Source of the DNA: Blattabacterium cuenoti
GTDB taxonomy: Bacteria > Bacteroidota > Bacteroidia > Flavobacteriales > Blattabacteriaceae
NCBI RefSeq assembly: GCF_014252355.1
Contig: NZ_CP059217.1
Location: 475,273-539,272 of the forward strand
Reading direction: 5' to 3'
DNA length: 64,000 nt
The position numbers were made by a program, and so were the translations under genes. Below the pieces are notes generated by a model, which did not search any database, was not told where the DNA came from, and worked only from the letters and a program-made list of their open reading frames with translations. The number at the start of each line of letters is the position of its first letter. The stretch's first letter is position 1. Of the stretch, positions 47,621-55,906 are shown one piece after another.

Positions 47621-48523
47621 TTAGTATCCAAAATATTTTAATTGACAATAATTAGATCTCCAATTTTTTAAAACTAAAATTTTAATTGAAATATTAATTT
47701 CTTTTTTAAAAAAATTTTTTATACTTTGTTTAGATTCTCGTTTTAATCTATTCAGAGATAATTCATTATGTCCAATTAAAATAATTTTTTGAGAATATTT
47801 TTCTACATATATTATAGAAGATATATCAATGTGATCATTTTCTTCTTTAAAAAAATTAGTCATCACCTCAGAAGAATATGGAATTTCTTGATTATATAAA
47901 TAATAAATTTTTTCTCTAATTATCTCGTTTACAAAAAAACGTTGAGATTTATCACTAATCCACTCTTTTGGATAAAATGGGGGATGTGCTGATAATAAAT
48001 TAACAATTTTTTGAATTAAAAATTCTTTATTAATATTTTTTAATGCAGATATTGGTAATATATCAGACAAAGGAAATAATTGACTCCAAAAATTAATATT
48101 CTTATGAAGAATATTTTCATTATAATAATATAATCCCATTTTATCTATTTTATTAATCAAAATAATAATAGGAATATCTTGTTTTTTAAGATAAGTAACA
48201 AAATTCATAATTTTTTCGTGTAAAAAAAGATATTTTTCTACTTCTGTAAGAAGTAAAATAATATCAGCATCTTCTATAGATTTTTTGACATATTTCATCA
48301 TAATTTTTTGTATTAACATCTTTTGTTTTTTCATAATACCAGGAGTATCCGAAAATACAATTTGAAAATTTTCTTTATCTAAAATGCCTACAATTCTATG
48401 ACGAGTAGTTTGCGGTTTGTGAGTTACTATAGATATATTTTTTTCAACTAAAGAATTTATTAAAGTTGATTTTCCTGCATTTGGAAATCCAATAATATTT
48501 ACAAATCCAGATTTATATATCAT
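47621..48523 (-). CDS. era: GTPase Era
   Basis: Essential GTPase that binds the 3' end of 16S rRNA during 30S assembly. The 300-residue protein has G1 IIGFPNAGKSTLINSLV, a G2 Thr in HKPQTTRHRIVGI, G3 FSDTPGIMKKQ and G4 ILINKIDKMG, then a KH domain with RFFVNEIIREKIYYLYNQEIPYSSEV and the ending region LGHNELSLNR-like IGHNELSLNRLKRESKQSI. Its start overlaps the end of clpB by 11 bases on the same strand. Confidence 0.96.
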   Translation of the reverse strand: MIYKSGFVNIIGFPNAGKSTLINSLVEKNISIVTHKPQTTRHRIVGILDKENFQIVFSDTPGIMKKQKMLIQKIMMKYVKKSIEDADIILLLTEVEKYLFLHEKIMNFVTYLKKQDIPIIILINKIDKMGLYYYNENILHKNINFWSQLFPLSDILPISALKNINKEFLIQKIVNLLSAHPPFYPKEWISDKSQRFFVNEIIREKIYYLYNQEIPYSSEVMTNFFKEENDHIDISSIIYVEKYSQKIILIGHNELSLNRLKRESKQSIKNFFKKEINISIKILVLKNWRSNYCQLKYFGY

Positions 48524-50681
48524 GATATATATTTTTTTTTCTAAAAATTATTTCTTTTTTATTTAAACAATCTATCAATATTAGATAATTTTTATCAATA
48601 TTGCCTTTAATAAGTTCTTTAGATAATTTATTCATTATATCATTTTGAATCACTCTTTTTAATGGTCTTGCTCCAAAAATAGGATCATATCCTTTTTCTG
48701 ATAAATATAAAATAGCTTGTTCAGTAATTTCTATATGTATATTTTTTGTTAATAAAAATATTCCCAAATTTTTAATTTGTAATTTCACAATATCTTTAAT
48801 TCTTTCTCTAGAGAGAGGTTGAAAAAAAATAATTTCATCTATTCGATTAATAAATTCTATTCTTACAATATTTTTTAATAATTTAATTAAAGTTTTTTTA
48901 ATATTCTCTATTTTATTAGAATCAAAAAAATCTTCATTATTAATTATTTCTGATCCTATATTAGATGTCATTATAATAATAGTATTTGTAAAATTTATTG
49001 TATGCCCATGATTATCAGTTAATCTACCATCATCTAATACTTGTAAAAGAATATTAAAAACATCACGATGAGCTTTTTCAATTTCATCTAATAAAATTAC
49101 ACTATACGGCCTACGACGTATTGCTTCTGTTAATTGACCACTTTCCTCATACCCAATATATCCTGGAGGTGCTCCAATCAATCTACTTATAGAATGACGT
49201 TCTTGATATTCACTCATATCTATTCTAACTATATTGTTTTCATCATCAAATAAATATTCAGCTAATGCTTTAGCTAGTTCTGTTTTACCAATTCCTGTAG
49301 ATCCCATAAATAAAAAAGACCCTATAGGTTTGGTTTCATCCTGAAGTCCAGCTCGAGAACGTCTTATTGCATTTGCAACAGATTGAATTGCTTCATTTTG
49401 ACCTATCACTCTTTTATGCAATTTTTTTTCTAAATAAATTAATTTTTCTTTTTCACTTTTCAACATTGTTATAACTGGAATTCCAGTCCATTTGGATACT
49501 ACTTGAGCAATATCTTCTTGACACACTTCTTCTTGAATCATTCTTACCCCTTTATCTTCTTTATTTTTTAATTCTATTTCAAATTGTTTAATTTTGTTTT
49601 CTTCTTCTTTAATTTTTCCATATCTTAATTCAGCTACTTTTCCATAATCTCCTAATCTTTCTGCCTGTTCAGATTCAAATTTAAAATGTTCTATCTTGTC
49701 TTTAGCCTTTTGCAATCCTTCTACTAAATTTTTTTCATTTTCCCACTGAATTTGCAATTGCATCTTTTCTTGATTTAATTGTAATAATTCATTTTTTAAA
49801 ACATATAATTTTTTTTGTTGATCTTTTTCTCTTTTAATAGCTTCTATTTGTATTTCTATTTTCATAATTTTTCTATACAAAATATCTAATTTTTCTGGTT
49901 TTGAATTTATTTCCATTCTTAATTTAGAAGCAGATTCATCAATCAAATCAATAGCTTTATCTGGCAAAAATCGTTCATTAATATAACGTTTAGATAACTT
50001 TACTGCTGCAATAATTGATTCATCTTTAATCCTTACTTTATGATGACTCTCATATTTATCTTTAATTCCTCGCAATATAGAAATAGAATCTGAAATAGAT
50101 GGTTCATTAACGTATACAGGCTGAAATCTTCTTTCTAATGCTTTATCTTTAATAAAATATTTTTGATATTCATGTAACGTTGTTGCTCCAATAGCACGCA
50201 GTTCTCCTCTTGCTAATGCTGGTTTTAAAATATTGGCTGCATCTATAGCTCCTTCTCCACCACCTGTACTAATTAAAGTATGTATCTCATCAATAAACAA
50301 AATAATTTCTCCATTAGATAATGTAACTTCTTTAATAACAGATTTTAATCGTTCTTCAAATTCTCCTTTATATTTTGCTCCTGCTATTAAAGAAGCCATC
50401 TCTAAAGAAAAAACTTGTTTAGTTTTTAAATGATCTGGAATATCTCCACTAATTATTCTATGTGCTAATCCTTCAGCTATTGCTGTTTTTCCAACTCCAG
50501 GTTCTCCTATTAATAATGGATTATTTTTTTTTCTTCTACTTAATATTTGCAATACTCGTCTTATTTCTTCATCACGTCCAATAACAGGATCTAATTTTCC
50601 TTTATTTGCCCATTCATTTAAATTTTTAGCATATATTTCTAATATTCCTATTTTACCATTTGGTTTATTATTTAATTCCAT
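48513..50681 (-). CDS. clpB: ClpB disaggregase lacking the N-terminal domain
   Basis: Hexameric AAA+ chaperone that pulls proteins out of aggregates with DnaK. The 722-residue protein begins just before AAA-1 (Walker A PLLIGEPGVGKTAIAEGLA, Walker B ILFIDEIHTLIS), then the coiled-coil M-domain (about residues 260-390) that is specific to ClpB, then AAA-2 (FLFMGSTGIGKTELAKAL, Walker B VILLDEIEKAH). The usual N-domain of about 150 residues is absent: the start MELNNKPNGKIGILEIYAKNLNEWA corresponds to the linker of full ClpB (about 860 residues). No N-domain coding is seen in the 349 bases upstream. Confidence 0.94.
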   Translation of the reverse strand: MELNNKPNGKIGILEIYAKNLNEWANKGKLDPVIGRDEEIRRVLQILSRRKKNNPLLIGEPGVGKTAIAEGLAHRIISGDIPDHLKTKQVFSLEMASLIAGAKYKGEFEERLKSVIKEVTLSNGEIILFIDEIHTLISTGGGEGAIDAANILKPALARGELRAIGATTLHEYQKYFIKDKALERRFQPVYVNEPSISDSISILRGIKDKYESHHKVRIKDESIIAAVKLSKRYINERFLPDKAIDLIDESASKLRMEINSKPEKLDILYRKIMKIEIQIEAIKREKDQQKKLYVLKNELLQLNQEKMQLQIQWENEKNLVEGLQKAKDKIEHFKFESEQAERLGDYGKVAELRYGKIKEEENKIKQFEIELKNKEDKGVRMIQEEVCQEDIAQVVSKWTGIPVITMLKSEKEKLIYLEKKLHKRVIGQNEAIQSVANAIRRSRAGLQDETKPIGSFLFMGSTGIGKTELAKALAEYLFDDENNIVRIDMSEYQERHSISRLIGAPPGYIGYEESGQLTEAIRRRPYSVILLDEIEKAHRDVFNILLQVLDDGRLTDNHGHTINFTNTIIIMTSNIGSEIINNEDFFDSNKIENIKKTLIKLLKNIVRIEFINRIDEIIFFQPLSRERIKDIVKLQIKNLGIFLLTKNIHIEITEQAILYLSEKGYDPIFGARPLKRVIQNDIMNKLSKELIKGNIDKNYLILIDCLNKKEIIFRKKNIYHDI

Positions 50682-51030
50682 AATGAATTAATATTTACTT
50701 ATTTTATTCACAATTTGTTGTATGTACCCAATATAAATACATATTGTTTAGATGATAATGCTAACATCAATTCAATATTATTCAATTACATATTTTTTTT
50801 ATTATATATAATTTTATGCAAATCAATTGAATATATTAAAAATTTATTCAAAATATTTTATTTTTGATTAAAATATATGCGTAGTTTATATGTATTTTAT
50901 TTTTTTTTTTTAAAAAAAAATTAGTGATTACTAAGTAAATTGATTGAAATACATAATAATATTTACTTATGTTTAATGCAAATATTTTATGTATTAAATT
51001 GATAATTTTTGATAACAAATTCTTATACAT
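50682..51030. other. 349-base intergenic region between clpB and prfB
   Basis: Divergent promoter region of clpB (-) and prfB (+). No gene or RNA is visible; a 60-codon minus-strand frame here has no family-like features and does not resemble a ClpB N-domain. It contains a long T-run followed by an A-run near 50900-50920. No exact TAnnTTTG box was found for clpB. Confidence 0.5.
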
Positions 51031-52119
51031 ATGATAATGAAAGATGAAATATCATCAATTTCACAAAAAATCAATAAACTGGAACAGTTACTAGATATTA
51101 AAAAAATAAAAAAATCATTAAAAAATGATCAAAAAAAAATGTTAAATACTAATTTTTGGAAAGACAAAGATAAATATGAAAAATGTGTAAAAAATTTTCA
51201 AACATTAAAAATAAAAATAAAAGATTTTACACAACTTAAAAATGCTATGGAAGAACTTGAATGTCTATATTCTCTTTCAAAAGAAGAAGATGTAGAAACA
51301 AATCTTCAAGTTCAATTAAATAAAACTAAAAAATTAGTATATGATATAGAAATTAAAACATTGTTTAAGAAAGAAGATACTTGTAACGCAATAATACAGA
51401 TTTCTTCTGGTGCAGGTGGAACCGAAAGTTGTGATTGGACGGCAATGTTAATGAGAATGTATATATTATGGGGGCAACATAATAAATTTTTTGTTAAAAA
51501 AATTCATCATATACCAGGTGATATAGTTGGAACCAAAACCGTTACTTTAGAAATAAATGGAGTACATGCTTTTGGATACCTAAAAGGAGAAAATGGAGTA
51601 CATAGATTAATTAGAATTTCTCCATTTAATAATAATTCAAAACGGCATACTACTTTTTCTTCCGTATTTGTTTATCCTTTAATAGAAAAAAATATAAATA
51701 TTAATATTAATCCATCAGATATTCATTGGGATACTTTTCGTTCTAGTGGATCTGGAGGTCAAAATGTAAATAAAGTAGAAACTGGAGTAAGATTAAAACA
51801 TTTACCTACAGGTATTATTATTGAAAATACTGAATCTAGATCACAAATTAAAAATAGACAAACAGCATTACAAATTCTTAAATCTAGATTATTTGAAATA
51901 GAAATGAAAAAAAATATAGATAAAAAAAATAAAATAGAATCTAAAAAAAAAAAAATAGAATGGGGATCTCAAATAAGAAATTATATTATGCATCCTTATC
52001 AATTAGTAAAGGATTTAAGAACTGGATATGAAACTCATAAAGTACAATCTGTAATGAATGGAGAAATTAATACTTTTTTAAAACAATTTTTAATGCAAAA
52101 AAACCAAAAAATAGTTTAA
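51031..52119 (+). CDS. prfB: Peptide chain release factor 2, without recoding site
   Basis: RF2 ends translation at UAA and UGA. The 362-residue protein has the SPF stop-recognition tripeptide (HRLIRISPFNN) and the GGQ catalytic motif in SSGSGGQNVNKVETGV. In many bacteria prfB needs a +1 frameshift at a CUU-UGA site near codon 25. Here the corresponding stretch (LEQLLDIKKIKK) is read straight through with no in-frame stop. A second ATG is two codons later (51037). An A13 run occurs at 51943-51955. speA follows 19 bases later. Confidence 0.96.
   Translation: MIMKDEISSISQKINKLEQLLDIKKIKKSLKNDQKKMLNTNFWKDKDKYEKCVKNFQTLKIKIKDFTQLKNAMEELECLYSLSKEEDVETNLQVQLNKTKKLVYDIEIKTLFKKEDTCNAIIQISSGAGGTESCDWTAMLMRMYILWGQHNKFFVKKIHHIPGDIVGTKTVTLEINGVHAFGYLKGENGVHRLIRISPFNNNSKRHTTFSSVFVYPLIEKNINININPSDIHWDTFRSSGSGGQNVNKVETGVRLKHLPTGIIIENTESRSQIKNRQTALQILKSRLFEIEMKKNIDKKNKIESKKKKIEWGSQIRNYIMHPYQLVKDLRTGYETHKVQSVMNGEINTFLKQFLMQKNQKIV
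51943..51955 (+). repeat. A13 homopolymer in prfB
   Basis: Thirteen consecutive A bases encode four Lys codons plus the first base of Ile (SKKKKIEWG). It lies in the C-terminal third of the RF2 gene. The frame continues correctly on both sides. Confidence 0.95.
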
Positions 52120-52138
52120 TTAATTTTTTTATCATTTT

Positions 52139-53530
52139 ATGAAAATTAGATATAGAGATCTTATAGATCAAACTTTTGATTTTCCATCTGAGGAATTTGC
52201 TATTAAAAATAATTTTTTAGAATTTCATGGAATACCATTGATCAATCTTATAAAAAAATATGGAACACCATTAAAATTTACTTTTCTTCCAAAAATTTCT
52301 AATAATATACAAAAAGCAAAAAAATGGTTCAAAAAAGCTATTAAATCTAATCATTATAAAAAAAAATATACTTATTGTTATTGTACAAAAAGTTCTCATT
52401 TTTCCTTTGTATTAGAAGAAGCATTAAAAAATAATGTTAGTATTGAAACTTCTTATGCATATGATATAGAAATAGTCAAAAATCTATATAAAAAAGGAAA
52501 AATAAAAAAAAATATTGAAGTTATTTGTAATGGGTTTAAAACTAAAAATTATATAGAAAATATATCTGAATTAATTAATAACGGATTTTATAATACAATT
52601 CCTATATTAGATAATGTAGACGAATTGGAACAACTAAATTTAGTTATACACTCTCCATTTAAATTAGGAATACGAATAGCTTCTGAAGAAGAACCAAAAT
52701 TTGAATTTTATACATCTCGTTTAGGAATAGGATATAAAGATATTATTGTATTTTATTTAAATAAAATAAAAAATAATCCAAAAGTAGAATTAAAAATGTT
52801 ACATTTTTTTATTAATACTGGTATAAAAGATACAGCTTATTATTGGAATGAACTATTTAAATGTTTACAAATATATGCTCAATTAAAAAAAATTTCTACA
52901 GAATTAGATATTCTTAATATAGGTGGTGGATTCCCAATTAAAACCTCTATGTCCTTTAAATATAATTATGAATATATGACTAATGAAATTGTATATCAAA
53001 TTAAAAAATTTTGTAAAGAAGAAAATATTGAAGAACCCAATATATACACAGAATTTGGAACTTATACTGTAGGCGAAAGTGGTGGTATAATATATAAAAT
53101 ACTTGATCAAAAAAGACAAAATGATAGAGAAAAATGGAATATAATTGATAGTTCATTTATGACAACATTACCAGATACTTGGGCAATTAGTCAGAGATTT
53201 ATTATGATGGCTATTAATAGATGGAATGATTCTTACGAAAGAGTATTTTTAGGTGGATTAACATGTGACAGTGAAGATTATTATAATTCAGAACAACATA
53301 TTAATGCTATATATCTTCCATCTTTTCGAGCAAATACTCCACTTTATATTGGGTTTTTTAATACTGGTGCATATCAAGATACTATTAGTGGGTATGGAGG
53401 TGTTCACCATTGTTTAATTCCACAACCTATACATATTCTTATTAATTATGATGAAAAAAAAAGATTTGTATATAAACTTTTTAGACATTCACAAAAACCT
53501 GATGAAATATTACAAATATTAGGATATTAA
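52139..53530 (+). CDS. speA: Arginine decarboxylase (Bacteroidetes type)
   Basis: PLP-dependent fold-III decarboxylase turning arginine into agmatine. The 463-residue protein has the PLP-Lys region YTYCYCTKSSHFSFVLEEAL, a glycine-rich phosphate-binding segment LDILNIGGGFPIK, and the C-terminal catalytic-Cys motif GGLTCDSEDYYN followed by FFNTGAYQDTISGYGGVHHCL. It is much shorter than E. coli SpeA (about 660 residues), the normal Bacteroidetes form. Agmatinase is the next gene (13 bases), so the pair makes putrescine and urea. PdxH at 63119-63775 supplies the cofactor. Confidence 0.9.
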   Translation: MKIRYRDLIDQTFDFPSEEFAIKNNFLEFHGIPLINLIKKYGTPLKFTFLPKISNNIQKAKKWFKKAIKSNHYKKKYTYCYCTKSSHFSFVLEEALKNNVSIETSYAYDIEIVKNLYKKGKIKKNIEVICNGFKTKNYIENISELINNGFYNTIPILDNVDELEQLNLVIHSPFKLGIRIASEEEPKFEFYTSRLGIGYKDIIVFYLNKIKNNPKVELKMLHFFINTGIKDTAYYWNELFKCLQIYAQLKKISTELDILNIGGGFPIKTSMSFKYNYEYMTNEIVYQIKKFCKEENIEEPNIYTEFGTYTVGESGGIIYKILDQKRQNDREKWNIIDSSFMTTLPDTWAISQRFIMMAINRWNDSYERVFLGGLTCDSEDYYNSEQHINAIYLPSFRANTPLYIGFFNTGAYQDTISGYGGVHHCLIPQPIHILINYDEKKRFVYKLFRHSQKPDEILQILGY

Positions 53531-53543
53531 ATTTATTCTAATA

Positions 53544-54410
53544 ATGAATAAAACAACTTTTGCAGGAATTCCACAAGAATATGCTACTCTTGAAACATCT
53601 AAAATTGTTATAATTCCAATCCCTTATGATGATACAGTAACATGGAAAAAAGGAGCACAATATGGACCAAATGCTTTTTTAAAAGCCTCTCAATATTTAG
53701 AATTATATGATATAGAAACAAATTCTGAAGTTTATAAAAGAGGAATTTTTTTAGCTTCTCCTATCAATAAATTTAATAATTCACCTACTAAAATGATACA
53801 CAATATATATAGTATCACTAAAAAATATTTATTAAAAAATAAATTTGTTACTATAATAGGTGGAGAACATTCTATATCCATTGGAAGTATTCGAGCTTTT
53901 GGAGAATTGTTTGAAAATTTAAGCATTCTTCATATGGATGCTCATGCTGATTTACGTCCTATTTATAATAATAATCCTTATAATCATGCTTGCTCTATGT
54001 ATGAAGCTTCCAAAAAATACACATTAGTACAAATAGGAATTCGTAGTATGGATATACAAGAAACAAAATATGTTCAAAAAGGAAATATATTTTATAATCA
54101 TGATATTTATAATAATAAAACATGGATGGAGCAAGCAATTAATAAATTATCAAATAATATATTTATAAGTATAGATATAGATGTTTTTGATCCTGGAATT
54201 GCACCATCCACAGGAACTCCTGAACCAGGAGGGATGTTATGGTATAATACATTATTGTTTTTAAAACAAGTTTTTACTACAAAACAAGTTGTGGGATTTG
54301 ATATTGTAGAATTATCACCAAATAATAATGAATATTCTACAGATTTTTTAGTTGCAAAACTTTTTTACAAATTGTTATCCTATAAATATGAATTAAAATT
54401 AGATATATGA
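53544..54410 (+). CDS. speB: Agmatinase (ureohydrolase family)
   Basis: Binuclear manganese ureohydrolase converting agmatine to putrescine and urea. The 288-residue protein has all metal-binding motifs: TIIGGEHSISIG, LHMDAHADLRP and ISIDIDVFDPGIAPSTGTPEPGG. Arginase is the alternative, but position directly after arginine decarboxylase and the agmatinase-like PEPGG ending support agmatinase. Its stop overlaps the cmk start by four bases (ATGA), suggesting coupled translation. Confidence 0.9.
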   Translation: MNKTTFAGIPQEYATLETSKIVIIPIPYDDTVTWKKGAQYGPNAFLKASQYLELYDIETNSEVYKRGIFLASPINKFNNSPTKMIHNIYSITKKYLLKNKFVTIIGGEHSISIGSIRAFGELFENLSILHMDAHADLRPIYNNNPYNHACSMYEASKKYTLVQIGIRSMDIQETKYVQKGNIFYNHDIYNNKTWMEQAINKLSNNIFISIDIDVFDPGIAPSTGTPEPGGMLWYNTLLFLKQVFTTKQVVGFDIVELSPNNNEYSTDFLVAKLFYKLLSYKYELKLDI

Positions 54411-55120
54411 TTAATAATAAAAATAAAAAAATAATTATATCTATAGATGGATATTCTTCTTCTGGCAAAAGTTCATTATCCAAACAATTAGCTGAACACT
54501 TTAAATATTATTATATAAATACGGGCGATATGTATAGAGGTATTACTTTATTAGCTATTAGACAAAAAATGTTTAACAGTGATTTATGGAACGTAACTAA
54601 TTTTATTCATTATTTAAATAATATACATTTCACATTTAAATGGAATAAAAAAATTAATGAAATAGAAACTTTTTTAAATAATGAAAATATTAAAAATCAG
54701 ATAAAATCTAGACAAGTAACAGAAAAAGTTAGTTTATTAGCTAGTATTCCTGAAATACGTGAAAAACTTAATGTTATACAAAAAAAATTAGTATCTATAT
54801 ATAAAAACGGATTATTAATAGAAGGAAGAGATATAGGAACCACAATATTTCCACAAGCTAAAATAAAAATATTTATGAAAGGCTCTACAGAAATTCGTTC
54901 TTTTCGAAGATATAAAGAATTAAAAAAAAAAGGAGAAAAAATATCTTATGAAAAAGTAAAACAAAACATTTTATATAGAGATATGTTAGATATTTCTAGA
55001 AAATATTCTCCTTTGCAAAAACCTATACAAAATTGTATTGAAATAGATAATACTTATCTAAGTATAAATAAACAATTTAATATTATACTTCAATTCATTA
55101 AAAACAAATTATATACATGA
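54407..55120 (+). CDS. cmk: Cytidylate kinase
   Basis: Phosphorylates CMP and dCMP. The 237-residue protein has the P-loop SIDGYSSSGKSSLSKQLAEHF, the CMP-binding YYINTGDMYRGITLLA, LIEGRDIGTTIFPQAKIKIFM and the LID segment RRYKELKKKGEKISYEKVKQNILYRDMLDISRKYSPL. It overlaps speB by four bases and fabG by four bases, so this run is tightly coupled. Confidence 0.95.
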   Translation: MINNKNKKIIISIDGYSSSGKSSLSKQLAEHFKYYYINTGDMYRGITLLAIRQKMFNSDLWNVTNFIHYLNNIHFTFKWNKKINEIETFLNNENIKNQIKSRQVTEKVSLLASIPEIREKLNVIQKKLVSIYKNGLLIEGRDIGTTIFPQAKIKIFMKGSTEIRSFRRYKELKKKGEKISYEKVKQNILYRDMLDISRKYSPLQKPIQNCIEIDNTYLSINKQFNIILQFIKNKLYT

Positions 55121-55857
55121 AATTATTAGATGGAAAAATAGCAATAGTTACAGGTGGTTCTGGTGATATAGGGGCTTCTATTGTCAAGACATTTGTAAAA
55201 CATGGAGCATTCGTAATTTTTACTTTTTTATCTTCTAAAGAAAAAGCTGAGAAATTATCTATTGAATTAAAATTAACAACATTTTGTGAATCATATCAAA
55301 TAGATTTAAAAGATATAGATGCAACTAAATTCTTTATACAAAGAACCATAGAAAAATATGGACGGTTAGATATATTAGTCAACAATGCAGGAATTATAAA
55401 AGATAATTTTTTATTAAGAATGTCGAAACATAATTGGGATAAAGTAATAAAAACTAATCTTTATTCTATTTTTAATTTAACTAAATATGCTATTATGCCT
55501 ATGATAAAGCAAAAAAAAGGAAATATTATTAATATGAGTTCTATTATTGGATTTACTGGAAATTCAGGGCAATCTAATTATTCGACTTCTAAAGCTGGAA
55601 TTATTGGATTCACTAAATCGATTGCTAAAGAACTTGGAACAAAAAATATTCGTTGCAATGCTATATCTCCTGGATATATATATACTAAAATGAATGATAA
55701 TCTTCCTCAAACAATAAAAGAAAATTTTATGAGGAATATTCCCTTAAAAAGAGCTGGTACTCCTCAAGATATAGCTAATTCAAGTTTATTTCTTGCTTCT
55801 GAATTATCTGATTATATAACTGGATCTGTATTGCATGTAAATGGAGGATTATTTTAG
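55117..55857 (+). CDS. fabG: 3-oxoacyl-ACP reductase
   Basis: NADPH-dependent short-chain dehydrogenase for the first reduction in fatty-acid elongation. The 246-residue protein has the cofactor motif AIVTGGSGDIGASIV, DILVNNAGIIKDNFLLRM, active Ser in NIINMSSIIGFTGNSGQ and the YxxxK pair in SNYSTSKAGIIGFTKS, and ends DYITGSVLHVNGGLF, the FabG C-terminus. It starts within cmk (4-base overlap); menD follows. Confidence 0.95.
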   Translation: MKLLDGKIAIVTGGSGDIGASIVKTFVKHGAFVIFTFLSSKEKAEKLSIELKLTTFCESYQIDLKDIDATKFFIQRTIEKYGRLDILVNNAGIIKDNFLLRMSKHNWDKVIKTNLYSIFNLTKYAIMPMIKQKKGNIINMSSIIGFTGNSGQSNYSTSKAGIIGFTKSIAKELGTKNIRCNAISPGYIYTKMNDNLPQTIKENFMRNIPLKRAGTPQDIANSSLFLASELSDYITGSVLHVNGGLF

Positions 55858-55906
55858 TTATTTGATCCCAGACACAGAACACAGACAAGACATACACATA
55901 CAATAC

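Noticed and set aside
50848-51030. 60-codon minus-strand frame upstream of clpB, considered as a lost ClpB N-domain
   Set aside because: The residues show no ClpB N-domain pattern and are typical of random translation of A/T-rich DNA.
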